A DNA stretch of 64,000 bases from Ostrinia nubilalis (GCF_963855985.1 NC_087114.1:1141001-1205000), one strand, 5' to 3'. Counted from the first letter of the stretch, positions 33,501-43,151 are shown. Notes: generated by a model not told the origin, from the sequence alone. Numbers and translations are program-made.

Positions 33501-36500
33501 TTGTTCCCTACTTTTATCTCTGTGAATATGGCAAAGAATGCAAAGTAACATCCTGTAGTTAGACGTCTACTTGCAATTCAATTAAAACAAGTAATTTAGG
33601 AAAAACAATTCGGATAATATATCTGTTCAACTATAGATCAGCATTGTGAGAGCTGGTGCCTATTGTACATTTTATGAAAATCTGTATTACAAGTACACTG
33701 GTCATCACAAAAATCGGCCCACACTTTTACAGGAAAACTCGTTTCTACTGACACAATCATGGTGCCCCAACAATATTGGTGTTATTTGAAAGCCCAATAA
33801 ATATCCTTAAAGAAAAACACATTTAATTTCCTAATAAACGATTAACATATACAATAAATGTGACTTGAAAAACTTTAAAAAAGACCTCACTTTGGGCTCA
33901 CCTCTATGATCAATTAGACCAATTTTTATGGTTATAAAACCAAATAATGATCTCACGTGTCCTTTTTAACAGATGGATAGCGTTTAATCCCAACTAAACA
34001 GTTTTATAGCCATAAAAGTTGGCTCAAGCGTAACTAACTATTTTTTGAAGAAGTGACTCTGGATTCTTCTACAGACACATTTTTGGGGTAAAAACCTTTC
34101 CTTTAATGAAATGAAATTTAGAACTAGGCTTTCAAATGGTACCAATGTTGGTGGGAAGTGGGGATGCATACGTTTGATAAGTGCTTGTCGCGGGAGGTGC
34201 GATTTATTTGATGCCGAGTGTAGTAAAATCTTTTGTGTTGTTACCACTCACTCTGATTCTGTTCTCCGGTAACGGCCCTGGGGCTCTCTTCAAGTACGAG
34301 TCAAGGTCCTGCTCGACATGTTCGAACACCAGGAAGAGAACCAGCTGATGGTCCCGCTCCATGGACTGTCCTCCGTGGCAGACGTCTAGAAGTCTGGAAT
34401 TGGAAATTAAAGAGATTATTCCAGGGTTGCGTGATTTAAATCACGATCTATATTGCATGATTTTTTTAATAAAAATCACTGATTTAAATCAATGACCGAA
34501 AATGGAAGTAATGAAAGGCTGGGATTTGTGATGTTCGAAAACAATGTTAATATTAGGTATTAATCTATGAAATTGTCGTCTTGATGGAGAATCTGAAAAA
34601 TTCAATTTTTCCATAATTGTATGGCAACACCGCCAAAAAAAAAAATAATATAATAACCACATAATTTTTTTTTGGCGGTGTTGCCAGCTCCTTCACATCA
34701 ATTCTACGTAAATAAAAACGTTTACCGTAAGAAAAACTAAAGAAATGATCGCAAAACCTAATAAAAATCAAAAAAATCAAATTAATCAAAAAAACATGTT
34801 TTTTTTTCCACCCTGGGTTATTCTGTGTTCTTGGACTTGTTGATAGAAGAGTGGACGTCCTTCTTGACTGTACTTATCGATCTATGACAACGTTCGTTCA
34901 TTTCAGCCGAAAGATGTCCACTGCTGGATAACCTCCCCCAAGGATTTCCACAAAGACCGGTCCTGCGCCGCTCGCATCCAGGCATCACCAGATCGATCGT
35001 CGATCCATTCAGGACCAATAATAAAATAGCATCTATAGTCTGGTCCGTGAGCACGTAGAATTTTGTCCAATGACCCCTAGCTACCCATCCTTATCGCTCG
35101 CGCGTAATTATATTGCTGTCGCGACTGTGCGACTGGCACCCGCAGTGAGTGTGCGAGCGCGATAGCAACATAATTACGCGCGAGCGATAAGGATGGGTAG
35201 CTAGGGGTCATTCTACGTGCTGGCTTTACCTATTATTATATCTCTAGTGCAATGGTACCCAAAGTTGTCTGGGCTACGACTCATCTAATACAAGTTCCCA
35301 TACTCGGGACTCACCTATAGGAAATTTGGCCCGCTGCCCAGCGGTTGAATCGGTAGAGTAGTTTGTTGTTCTAAAGGCAGGGCCCACTCAATGTTCACCC
35401 TTTTAGGAAGCCCTGCTCCAGTGCATAACTGAGTCAGTGCCTGAGGTATCATGGGAGTAACACAGGAGGGCATACAAGTCTGTCTGAAGCACATCTGAAG
35501 TCTAACTGACGTTTGACATCACTAAAACACCTTCCTGTGCTCTCCTCAGGCATCGACCTATAGCAGTTAGCTTGAGACCTTTCATTTACTTTTCTGCTGT
35601 TTGTTACTGTATTTCATGAAGATAAACCAATATTGTTTTATTAACATTGTTATGGCAGAGCCTGTTACATTCATCATCATCATTTCAGCCACAGGACTTC
35701 TTCTGAACATATGCCTCCCCCAAAGCTTTGGATGCAGGGTCGTTTCCAACCGCACGAATGGAAATCATCATTGGGGGAGGCCTATGTTAGATATTGAATA
35801 AATGTTTAAAACAACGTGGATTCTAGTTCTTACCTCACAATATTTGGATGTCTATAAGCCTCCAGCTGTCTCAATAAAGCGATTTCTCTCAATGTGGACA
35901 GCGGTATCCCATCCTCCGTAAGCGCTACTTTTACTTTCTTCATTGCGACTATTTGACCTCCGTTATGGAGGTCCCGAGCTTTGTATACTGTGCCGTAGGC
36001 TCCTGTAAATCCAATTCAATAATTTATTTGAGGAACTAGTAGACTAAGGGTAGGTTGCACCATCTTACTTTAACTGTGTCTGTAAAACTCCATACTAAAA
36101 ACACCGGTTATCGTAATAGTTACCGTTAAAGTTAGGTAGTGCAACTCAGCCTAAGAACTAGTGAACGCCAGACCTACGTCATTTTATATAAGCTGAAAGT
36201 TTGTCAGCGTATGCTCCCAATATAGGATAGAATGTTGGTGAATCATGAAGTTTGGGTCATTGTGGCTTTGGCAGCTATCATAAAAAAACTGTCTGGCAAG
36301 GAGTTGGAACTGTCAAAACTGTCTGGCTGATGAGGAAATTACTTCTAATTAAACCAGCAATTAAAACAGAACTTGGAAAATATTCAAACCATAAGTAGAA
36401 CATAGCTAACAAACTATGTGAGAAAGTTAATAATTATGAGTAATGATACTTTAGATTCATGTGCCTTTGCTATGATAGAGACATGGTTTACAGTCTGTTG

Positions 36501-36826
36501 TGAAATTGAAGGCTTAAGACAAACAAAGGTACTGGCAGATACTAAAACATAGTTATTGTGTACTAAACTATCTTTTATATTATGGTATAAAATCATCAAA
36601 AACTGCACTCCATCTTCATGACATCTTTTGAAATTTTGCGCGAAAGCCGAACCGGCACATGTTTTATCTAGGTTAGTTAAAGTTATAATTAAATCATAAA
36701 TTAATGACAATTACCTGTGCCAATTACGTTCAGCTCTTCATATTTCTTCGCTGTTTGCAACAAAGCACTCACATCCCCCAAAGAAGCCATGGTAGGGGCT
36801 TTAGAACTACCACTCATCCCAGACAT
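23512..36826 (-). CDS. Cdk4: Cyclin-dependent kinase, Cdk4/6 class, 7 exons, 324 aa
   Basis: Coding exons on the minus strand are 36826-36715, 36002-35834, 34393-34252, 32701-32534, 26377-26217, 24613-24478 and 23598-23512. All junctions are AG/GT and the phases join to 975 nt. The protein has the glycine loop GTGAYG (36-41), VAMKK with Lys59, the cyclin-binding helix PLSTLRE (71-77), HRDLKPHN (161-168), DFG (181-183) and the activating Thr195 in KLTSVVVTLWYR. It then runs through DVWSCGC to the C-lobe end EEPLT. PLSTLRE together with KLTSVVVTLWYR separates it from Cdk1/2 (PSTAIRE) and fits Cdk4/6. By family knowledge it binds cyclin D and phosphorylates Rb proteins in G1. Length matches the family (about 300-326). 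Oddities: RPPE instead of the usual RAPE, KPHN instead of KPQN, and a very unusual intron 4 and intron 5. An in-frame TAA 36 nt upstream supports the ATG. Confidence 0.95.
23641..23847. mobile_element. Palindromic MITE, family A (copy 3), in Cdk4 intron 6
   Basis: Near-perfect inverted repeat from cccggtctgcgagcac to gtgctcggagaccag, beginning 43 nt inside the intron from the exon 7 acceptor. Confidence 0.85.
23890..24205 (+). pseudogene. RTE-like LINE tail (family T), longest copy, in Cdk4 intron 6
   Basis: Plus-strand frame reads [59 protein letters not shown] and [10 protein letters not shown]. This is the segment after the RT catalytic domain. It is antisense to Cdk4 and lacks the (gat)n end. 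Confidence 0.85.
24310..24462 (+). repeat. Family G repeat in Cdk4 intron 6
   Basis: Copy from aactcctgtgtagccaggat to aaacagaagaacataggagg, next to the donor of exon 6. Confidence 0.65.
24478..24613 (-). CDS. Cdk4: Cdk4 exon 6
   Basis: Acceptor ttctcccacag|ACTGAT, donor ATTAGG|gtaagc. Encodes [20 protein letters not shown] and the segment to NALDLIR in the C-lobe. Confidence 0.93.
24790..26216. repeat. Minisatellite, 41-bp and 30-bp units, filling most of Cdk4 intron 5
   Basis: More than 30 units of 'cctcctagaatggggtcaga' + 'agcgtgccagaagtggtctcg', with the middle 11 bases missing in shorter units. It runs without a gap into the exon 5 splice donor: the last unit reads gaagtggtctcac|CTGAAG, where the other units read gaagtggtctcgcct. 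On the sense strand every unit therefore starts aggcgagaccacttctg, the same as the intron's own first bases except GC for GT. Open frames of 60-86 codons in it are artefacts of a repeat unit without stops. Confidence 0.9.
26217..26377 (-). CDS. Cdk4: Cdk4 exon 5
   Basis: Acceptor accattccag|GTAGTAACC, donor ATCTTCAG|gtgaga. Encodes [32 protein letters not shown] and DSDQLHCIF. The donor abuts the minisatellite of intron 5 directly. Confidence 0.93.
27164..27284 (-). pseudogene. Partial exon-4 copy A (RDLK and DFG intact)
   Basis: 121 bp equal to residues 158-197 of Cdk4. It keeps HRDLKPHN and [16 protein letters not shown]. Donor-side sequence is GTG|gtcagt. The first 47 bases of exon 4 and the true acceptor are missing. 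Confidence 0.9.
27356..27715. repeat. 42-50-bp minisatellite between copies A and B
   Basis: Imperfect units 'cttacctaagtgtctaagag' + 'cggggaggatgaaactgccc', some with 'gttaataagtg' in place of 'acctaagtg'. Confidence 0.85.
28122..28242 (-). pseudogene. Partial exon-4 copy B (catalytic Asp lost: RALK)
   Basis: Plus-strand cagggcgcgg replaces caggtcgcgg, changing HRDLKP to HRALKP. DFG is intact. Confidence 0.9.
28640..28945. repeat. Near-perfect 42-bp minisatellite (7-8 units)
   Basis: Period is exactly 42 bp (unit starts at 28696, 28738 and so on), hence the 14-residue repeating open frame on the plus strand, which is not a gene. On the Cdk4 sense strand the unit contains tcctccccgctcttag and cttaggtaag. 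Confidence 0.9.
29253..29373 (-). pseudogene. Partial exon-4 copy C (RALK and VFG)
   Basis: Has RALK and also plus-strand gaagacggcc, which turns DFG into VFG. It is the only copy whose donor matches the true exon (GTT|gtgagt). Confidence 0.9.
29987..30107 (-). pseudogene. Partial exon-4 copy D (RALK)
   Basis: RALK, DFG intact, one synonymous change (ggttttggcc). Donor side GTG|gtcagt. Confidence 0.9.
30493..30526. repeat. Poly-C run of about 34 (poly-G in the Cdk4 transcript)
   Basis: Uninterrupted C run; others of 10-18 are at 27026-27042, 27680 and 28480. Exact lengths are likely to be sequencing-dependent. Confidence 0.8.
30972..31092 (-). pseudogene. Partial exon-4 copy E (RALK)
   Basis: RALK with intact DFG. 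A short extra fragment resembling only the donor end (tactcacgacgctggtga) lies just downstream in the gene at about 30862. Confidence 0.9.
31644..31764 (-). pseudogene. Partial exon-4 copy F (RDLK and DFG intact)
   Basis: The copy nearest to true exon 4. RDLK and DFG are intact, with synonymous changes (gagtttcatg, gtcagcaagc). Confidence 0.9.
32534..32701 (-). CDS. Cdk4: Cdk4 exon 4 (catalytic loop, DFG, T-loop)
   Basis: Acceptor ttttccgcag|AGCATG, donor AGCGTT|gtgagt, both phase 0, 56 codons. Encodes [30 protein letters not shown] and MKLTSV. This is the only complete copy: the six downstream partial copies lack the first 47 bases and the acceptor. Confidence 0.95.
32730..33011 (-). pseudogene. 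RTE-like LINE tail (family T) with internal deletion, in Cdk4 intron 3
   Basis: Minus-strand frame [19 protein letters not shown] ... [19 protein letters not shown] ... WRPRTGK joins directly to [19 protein letters not shown], missing about 26 residues (the GRPPTRWTDD block). Ends in tgaaatgatgatgatga. Confidence 0.85.
33053..33238. mobile_element. Short MITE with 'cagtgtttttcaacc' ends, in Cdk4 intron 3
   Basis: cagtgtttttcaacctg at one end and ggttgaaaaacactg at the other. Ends of this form are typical of hAT MITEs (family knowledge). A clear 8-bp target duplication was not found. Confidence 0.6.
33699..34223. mobile_element. Element with 'tacactcggcatcaaataaa' ends (copy 1), in Cdk4 intron 3
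   Basis: The right end reads gcgatttatttgatgccgagtgta; the left end (tacactggtcatcacaaaaa) is a diverged inverse. Inside are two 'ttttatggttataaaac' blocks in opposite orientation. A second copy lies at 57338-57683. It begins about 30 nt from the exon 3 donor. Confidence 0.6.
34252..34393 (-). CDS. Cdk4: Cdk4 exon 3 (hinge)
   Basis: Acceptor aattccag|ACTTC, donor ATCAGA|gtgagt. Encodes LLDVCHGG, then [19 protein letters not shown], the hinge and the acidic helix that follows. Confidence 0.95.
34621..34687. repeat. Hairpin 'ggcaacaccgccaaaa', in Cdk4 intron 2
   Basis: ggcaacaccgcc + A-run pairs with T-run + ggcggtgttgcc across a short AT loop. Confidence 0.7.
34890..35222. mobile_element. 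Family T fragment (-) next to family A MITE (copy 4), Cdk4 intron 2
   Basis: 34890-35015 carries the end of a family T tail (gtccactgctgga, ccaaggatttccacaaagac). 35036-35222 is the family A palindrome, with its right arm shortened just before ttctacgtgctgg. Confidence 0.75.
35672..35800. repeat. Two family T ends, head to head, Cdk4 intron 2
   Basis: A minus-strand end (catcatcatcatttcagcca) is followed by a plus-strand end (tcattgggggaggcctatgt). Confidence 0.65.
35834..36002 (-). CDS. Cdk4: Cdk4 exon 2 (glycine loop, Lys59, PLSTLRE)
   Basis: Acceptor tttacag|GAGCC, donor GTGAG|gtaaga. Encodes [18 protein letters not shown] and [19 protein letters not shown], the N-lobe elements that bind ATP and cyclin. 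Confidence 0.95.
36046..36155. mobile_element. Palindromic MITE in Cdk4 intron 1
   Basis: Starts agggtaggttgcaccatctt, ends ttaggtagtgcaactcagcct; about 110 bp, inverted ends with mismatches. Confidence 0.6.
36156..36710. other. Cdk4 intron 1, remainder
   Basis: AT-rich; no repeat or gene seen. Confidence 0.5.
36715..36826 (-). CDS. Cdk4: Cdk4 exon 1 (residues 1-37)
   Basis: Begins ATG in context gttaaaATGtct, encodes a 30-residue Ser/Ala-rich leader, then [11 protein letters not shown], and ends ggcacaG|gtaatt (phase 1). A second Met (residue 4) and a third (13) are alternative starts; the first is preferred because the frame closes just upstream. Confidence 0.9.
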
Positions 36827-37602
36827 TTTAACGACTAAAATGCCTAGTTTCTTTCTAAATTAACTTCAATTCGCACAAAAGAACACGAAAATGGACGAAC
36901 ACTTGATAAACTTTACATTGTTGTTAACTGAATCGTGAAAACCGGACGCCAAAAAGTTTTATTTTGATGTATTTTAACGCAACAAGTTTTACTAACAAGG
37001 ACACCACAATATAGGCCGACTGAACAAGCGCAGGCGCAGGGGAACGAGGTATGTATGTAAAAACTTATGACTTTAATATTTGAATGAAATAATGAATATA
37101 GCTAGCAGTAAACTAAAGTTCTAATAGAGCTTCCTAATTCATTTAAACGATCAATTTTCACTTCCAAACTTCCTTTCTTCAAAAGTTACAAATCAATCAA
37201 ACAAAAACACCTGTCGATAACCCGACTAAATTAAGAAGTTAATGATATTTTGTTATAATAATGCCATCTGCTGGGGAGTAGTGAAACTACGTGTATCATA
37301 ATAATTCTAGGGGCTTTAGGTGTTTTTGTTAGGTGGTTAATAAATTCGGCAATAGGTGGCAGTAAAATATAAATTGTATATGTTTAAAATAATTATTTCA
37401 CTATTTTACTACACAATATTATATTTCTGTTTTTAAGTTATTACTCTTTTTTTACATTATTTTGTCGTTAAATCAAAAAATTCAGCAATTTCTTTTTTTT
37501 TACAAGCTTTAATAAAATTAAATGTATGATATCTACGTACGCGAATGTTTAAAAAAAAGAAAAGCAAGCATGCCAAAAAAAACAAAAAGAGGTTTAACCC
37601 TC
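36827..37602. other. Region between Cdk4 and tRNA-Pro
   Basis: Holds the Cdk4 5' UTR and promoter (GC-richer at 36930-37050) and then AT-rich spacer with no gene. Confidence 0.5.
36940..36960 (-). promoter_or_regulatory. Possible E2F-like site upstream of Cdk4
   Basis: The minus strand reads ctttttggcgtccgg about 120 nt upstream of the ATG, close to the E2F consensus TTTSGCGC. E2F control would suit a G1 kinase, but one imperfect match is weak evidence. Confidence 0.3.
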
Positions 37603-37674
37603 GGGCTCGTCCGGGATTTGAACCCGGGACCTCTCGCACCCGAAGCGAGAATCATACCCCTAGACCAACGAGCC
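37603..37674 (-). tRNA. tRNA-Pro-CGG: tRNA-Pro (anticodon CGG)
   Basis: The minus strand folds as a cloverleaf: acceptor stem ggctcgt/acgagcc, A box tggtctagggg, anticodon stem ctcgc/gcgag with loop ttCGGgt, T arm cccgggttcaaatcccgg. A T5 run just downstream on the minus strand (complement of about 37584-37588) is the expected RNA polymerase III terminator. CCA is absent, as normal in eukaryotes. All stems pair, so it is likely functional. Confidence 0.95.
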
Positions 37675-38039
37675 ACGTTGTGAAAGGGCGAATTTAGTAT
37701 TTCTAACATATCTGTGATGACGTAGGTGATATTGTGTTTTTAAATATTTGGGAATTATTATTTTAACTTACCTTCACTATTAAAATAATTAAAACCTTAC
37801 GTGTAAAAGTTAAACATTTTAATCTATTTAAGACCATTAATAGGATAAAAATTATGTTTTTTATTTCGTCTAAAATTAATATGCAGCAGTTCAAAAATTC
37901 TCATCTCGCCACGGAAACCATGAGCAATTTGAAATCAATATATTTTTTAGCACCAAAACAACAAGATGGAATACACCTTGAGGCGTTTTAGAAAGTAGAC
38001 GCGAAAGGAGAAAAAAAATACCGCTACATGACACCCTAT

Positions 38040-38422
38040 AGCCGTCTCGCTCGCTCTCGCGCGTTCCGTATCCTCCCTCTCGGTCGTACGCATAGTCGCG
38101 GTCGGATCATTTTGTCGAGTGCCAGTTGTGTGCGGACGTAAAGGCGCGCGCATGTTCAAAAGTGGAATTCGAAATTTGAAATCTACCTTTTTTAATTTCT
38201 TTTTAAAATAATTCTTTTGACACCAAGGAGTTTGGATTATCATTTTATTTACTTAGTTTGTCTGTGGATTTATTTTTTACGTGTGAACTCAGTGCCGGAA
38301 CCAAGTTGTGTGTGTGTGAGTTAATGTGAAAGTTAGCCGAAGAAAACAGTGACGATCTTTTTTTGCAAGTGTATCCTACTTTTTGCCGAAAAACAGCTGT
38401 TTTGTCCTAATAATTCTTATTG
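38040..38422 (+). promoter_or_regulatory. Probable promoter and 5' non-coding first exon of a plus-strand gene
   Basis: A GC-rich island (gtctcgctcgctctcgcgcg) in AT-rich DNA is followed by an initiator-like tcattt (A at 38109) and a DPE-like ggacgt about 25-30 nt further on (spacing about two bases off ideal). The stretch ends in a good donor, ttattg|gtaagt (intron from 38423). Within it only short uORFs occur (ATG at about 38150 and 38322). About 435 bp from the tRNA and 1.3 kb from the Cdk4 ATG, it is divergent to Cdk4. The downstream partner is probably the exon at 62624-62779. Confidence 0.5.
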
Positions 38423-38589
38423 GTAAGTTTTTATTTATATTTTTCTCTTTCTTACAAGAATTGCACAAGTTTTAAGGCACCTAAAAGTTCTGATGCAGGA
38501 TTTAAGTATTATTTAACCTATTTAACTAGGATAACTAAAGTATTAAAGAAAGTTAAATATAAATCCCAACTAATCCCAACTATATTATT

Positions 38590-38682
38590 ATATTATATTA
38601 TATATTATATTATAATATTATATATTATATTATATATTATATTATATATTATATATTATAATATTATAAATGCGAAAGTAAC

Positions 38683-38767
<85 letters not shown>

Positions 38768-38951
38768 TACGCTTTCCCGCTTAAACCTCGCAACCGATTT
38801 TGATGAAATTTGGCATAGAGATAGTTTGAGTCCCGGGAAAGAACATAGGATAGTTTTTATCCCGGTTTTTGAAACAGGGACGCGCGCGATAAAGTTTTTC
38901 TGTGACAGACAAAATTCCACGCGGGCGAAGCCGCGGGCGGAAAGCTAGTAC
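38590..38951 (-). repeat. (TA)-rich microsatellite, (TCTG)n and family C repeat
   Basis: 38580-38665 is a tatatta-type tract. 38683-38767 is about 21 tandem tctg units, where other family C copies have only two or three. The rest is a good family C copy ending gcgaagccgcgggcggaaag. Confidence 0.85.
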
Positions 38952-40074
38952 ATAATAAAGCTTTTATCTAGCTAGGTCTAGGGCTTTTATCAGAACTGTT
39001 TGCCTGTAAGGTAATTAATTTTCCACGTTCTATCTTATTGATGAAAGTTTACATAAAGTCAATGTATGTACATAGGTACCTACCTACTTTATTAATTTTT
39101 GACTTGGCTATGTAAGAAAGTAAGTTACGTCGAAAAGGCATAATATGTATGTAAATTAGATTTCATTCAATAAAAAATAATACCTTCAGATTAATCCGAC
39201 AACTTCAGCAATTTAACAAAAAAAGGTATTAAGTATACCATGTGTTTATTTCTTCGACTGAGGGTCACTTGAAGCACCTTTCAAAATATAAACTTTGTAA
39301 TATAAAAGGGTTTTCAATTTGCCACAAAATAGAAAAATCATGACGTCATCATGTAGGAATTCGTCTTTAATATTTTCAATAGATTTTATTTATTTTGTAA
39401 AGTATCGCGAATCTTACGCCCGTATTCATACTTAAACATTACTATGAGGTGAGGTCTGATAGAGCGTGTGGGTGCACAGGGTAACACACGAACCAATCAC
39501 AGAGCTCTATTCAACGCTGTGCGTTCGATGTTAGTTTGTTGCAAATCGATACGCAGTAAGTAGGTAACCCGTTTTCAAATAACTTTTTTTAACGAGTACT
39601 TAAGTAAGTACAAATATTCTACTAACAACAAGACATGCTTATGAGAACACATCAATATAGAAAAATATGTTTCCCCATATGTTTTGTTCCGGTGTCGGTT
39701 AACTAAGTCAACGAAATAATTAACGCTAGAAGCGTAAGCGTAGTAGAAAACTTCTAGTTTTGTTACTGGATTGTTTAAGACTGACTAGCTGTCCGGGCGA
39801 ACTTCGAATCGCCATTTTTATTGCTTAAAAAACTCATGAATAAGTATTGTAGCTTTTTATTGCTAAAAGAATTTTCAAAATCGGTTCAGTATATCCAGAG
39901 GTTCTGAGATCCTGACAGACCTTTACATTAAGTATGGCCGAACTTAGTACTTTTTCGCATTGTTCTTATTTTTATATTTCAAAAGCTTTGTGAATAACGA
40001 GATAAAGATACAAAGCTCAGGTAACTTCTGCAATAACTACTTACTTACTTCATCATCACATCATCAACAGCCCT
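38952..40074. other. Long-intron or intergenic DNA with old repeat fragments
   Basis: Contains a partial family P MITE (39415-39545, -) and a repeat fragment at 39785-39935 (tagctgtccgggcgaacttc). No exon is supported. Confidence 0.45.
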
Positions 40075-40315
40075 TTACAGTCCACTGCTGGACTATGAGC
40101 CTCCTCCAATATAGTGGAGGGTTTTGCCATAATCCCCACGCTTGGCAGGCGGGTTGGAGATCGCAGTTTAAAAGATTGATGTTTTTCAGAGAGCGCTGCT
40201 GCCCGTTCTCTGTTTGATGTTATAGTCCCTAGGTCGCCTCTTACGACACCCGCGGGAAGAGTAGGGGTTGGTGACAAATGTATTTCTACTCTGCCGTCAC
40301 CACACGGCTTACTTA
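40075..40315 (+). repeat. Repeat 'ggagggttttgcc', second copy
   Basis: Copy of 6430-6645 with an extended left side (gtccactgctggactatgag) and right side ending gtcaccacacggct. Confidence 0.65.
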
Positions 40316-40496
40316 GTTATTTGAAATAAACAATATCAAAGTCACAAAAAACCTACCTAAATTCGCAATTATTTTTGAGCTAATGTAAAACTGATGGTCA
40401 AAGTTGCCCAGATTAATTGTAAGATAATGTTTGGTTTGAAAAGAACCGATAACGGGGGTTATTTAGTTATCTTACATATTCTTAATGAGGATATTA

Positions 40497-40645
40497 TACC
40501 TCGATAACCGCTGGTTAAGCTCTTGGCCTGAATTTCACCTGATAGAAAGTGACGATCAGGCTAAAGGTGGAAGCGAGCCTCACCCGAAATCCTCAACCAC
40601 AGGGAACTGGCTATCTTATTAACTAACTGCCTAAACAACAGTTCA
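40497..40645 (-). repeat. SINE 3' fragment
   Basis: Matches the body and 3' end of the SINE at 58565-58893 but lacks the tRNA head. Confidence 0.55.
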
Positions 40646-40714
40646 ATGCTCTTTCTTTATCTAACATTATTGTTGAAACTTTTTTACACAAATATCATAC
40701 TTAGTACCTACAGA

Positions 40715-41095
40715 ACGGGACTGTTCCCACCTCTCGTTCCCACTGCTGCAACTCCTGTGTACCCAGGATCTACAGCTTGACCGCCAACCACCCAACCAGT
40801 GAAGGTCAAGTTTGTCCCGGGGGAAAGTTACACTGTCATTGGACTCGCAACGAAATTAATCAGAGGAGGTGTTCGAAGTTCGAATCATCAGAAGGCGAAC
40901 TTAATGCCTTGTGGCATTCTTTCAGTCAAGCACAAAATTAGAGTCAAAGTCAAAGCTTTTATGTGCTTTTATTCAGTAAGGCCCTTTTCAGGGCGCTTAT
41001 ACACGTCCCAAATATAGCTTGCCCTACCACCACTTTGGGACAACATATGGGCCGCTGCTGAGAAGAAGTGGTGGAAGAAACTCAGTCACCTTTGT
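40715..41095 (+). repeat. Family G repeat then 'ctttgggacaa' repeat
   Basis: 40715-40875 is family G (ctgttcccacctctcgttcc to aatcagagg). 40970-41095 matches the 5204 repeat (cccaaatatagcttgcccta; agaaactcagtcacctttgt). Confidence 0.65.
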
Positions 41096-41499
41096 CAGCC
41101 TTTTAATTGGCATGCTTAAAGACTTTATTACCGAACGATTTCAACGTTAATTAATGCAAATGTTTACGTAATTCATAATCTTTAGAGCATGTAATGAAAT
41201 GTCATCTTAGACTGTCTATTTTTGGAGGAAAGTTTCTTTCTAAACTGAGACAAACATTATGTAACGCGCTTTCTAGCTAAGATCTTGCTTGGTTCATTTG
41301 AATTCGAGTGGTAAATTTTGAAGACAGTTGTCTATAAAAATATTACATTTTATTGGTCTCTGAAGAACTTCCTATTCTTAAACTCAAATTACAGGCTTAA
41401 AAAGGATACTTTAAAATGAATGATGAAAGATTGCATGGACTTTTTCTAAACAGATCTTGTAAATGGTAGGCATTTTCTGTAATAACAGGTTGATAAATT

Positions 41500-41640
41500 C
41501 TGGCAGTTAGAGGTAAGATAGCCAGTTCCTCCGTGGTTGAGGACTCCGGGTAAAGCTCGCTTCCACATTCGGCCTGATCATCACTTACCATCAGGTGAGA
41601 TACAGGCCAAGAGTTTCCTCGTTGTGGATAAAAAAAATGA
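41500..41640 (+). repeat. SINE 3' fragment
   Basis: From ggcagttagaggtaagatag to cgttgtggataaaaaaa; the A-rich end marks the 3' terminus. Confidence 0.6.
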
Positions 41641-41688
41641 ACTCTTCCTATATTATTCAGATTAATTAAATTCATTGCGAATTCCAAG

Positions 41689-42112
41689 ACAATTAGCTAT
41701 CGCCCGAAACTACTCAGCCTTCACTGGTTGGTCTTTATTGGAGGCCAAGCTGTAGATCCTGGCTATACAGGAGTTGCAGCGGTGGTGCAAAGTCTCCTAA
41801 AGGTTTGTTCCAAATGGAGTTTCTCCCGTCCCCTTCTCAGAGTCAGCATCATCGAATTGTTGTCCCAAAGTGGTGGTAGGGCAATACACTTCATCAACAT
41901 AATCGTCTCAGCCATAGGACGTCCACTGCTGAACATAGGCCTCCCCTAATGCTTTCCATGCTGCCCGGTTGGTAGCGGCCTGCGTCCAGCGCTTTCCTGC
42001 TACCTTTATGATGTCGTCGGTCCACCTTATGGGTGGACGTCACACGCTGCGTTTTCCGGAACGCGGCCTCCACTCCAGAACCTTGCTGCCCCATCGGCCG
42101 TCAGTACGCTTG
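41689..42112 (-). repeat. Family G repeat (-) and family T LINE tail (-)
   Basis: 41689-41790 is an inverted family G copy. 41903-42105 is a family T tail whose minus strand encodes the [14 protein letters not shown] block, then an out-of-frame join, then KAGRRWTQAATNRAAWKAL-like sequence. Confidence 0.75.
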
Positions 42113-43150
42113 GGATGTGTATAATTTCCTACATAACAAAAGAGAGTTCAAATTGAACAGCTCTGTGTTCGATATTAAGCAATTTTGTCCAAAATGTTTT
42201 TCTTTTTGATTGATTTTCTTCAGCTTGATTGATAATCATTGGTGTATCACGTGTTCTAACTGGCTTCATGCTCGAGTAGCAGCTCTAATTGCTGTGTACG
42301 GTACATATCTACGGCTGTAGGTATCTAGGTGAGCAGTGGACAGGATTTCTATAGTGTAGTCTTTGTATATCATGCGTTACATTGGTTACAATTGTAGCCA
42401 GGCCGTTATTACGTTGCAGTTGACTGGAAATTTTGTAACTAGCCATGAGAAAAAATCTTAGATTTGAGCAGAAAAATTAAATGACCAACATAGCAGTTAC
42501 AAGGGTATGCTTATTTAAATCAGCAGCTTAGTAAAGGATTTGAAGTATGAAATATCAGTTTCATTAGTCAGGTAAGAATGTGACCATAGATAGTTGCAGA
42601 ACCAACGGAGGTAGAAAACCGGTCTTATTGACCGATAATCTTAAAACGCAGCTGATGACTAAAAAGCGCTTAATTTTCAGCCTTGAAGGAATGATTCTAA
42701 ATAAAAATCAGATAGCAGTTCTCTGAATTTACCACGTTGTTTTGTTGATGTATCTTAAAAAAGTCTGTTTGGAGAGATGCGTATAGGTATAAGTGTTGGT
42801 CATCATAATAGAGCCATAATTATTTCAACTTCAATATCTTGTCCTATAATCCGAAGGTTTATAAATGCCATAACAAGAATGTTAACAGCATTGTTATGTT
42901 ACGGCAGTTAAAAGTAAAATAGCCAGTTCCTCTGTGGTTGAGGATTCCGGGTGAAGCTCGCTTTCTTCGGTCTGATCACTTTACACAGGCCAAGAGCTTC
43001 CTCTTTGTGGATAAAAACAGTTTTTCATTTGAATGGCACCATGATTATTTCTCAAGGGCAAGAAGACTGCTTTTACATATGAACCAACATCTATCTGATC
43101 TCTAAAACAAAGTAATAAAGACTATATTCTATCCCGAACGCACTTGCCAT
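42113..43150. other. No gene; one SINE fragment
   Basis: 42895-43015 is a plus-strand 3' SINE fragment (agccagttcctctgtggttg). The rest is unassigned. Confidence 0.45.
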
Positions 43151-43151
43151 G

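Noticed and set aside
38420..38803. 127-codon frame with VCLSVCLSVCLS repeats
   Set aside because: Translation of the TA-rich tract and (TCTG)n microsatellite.
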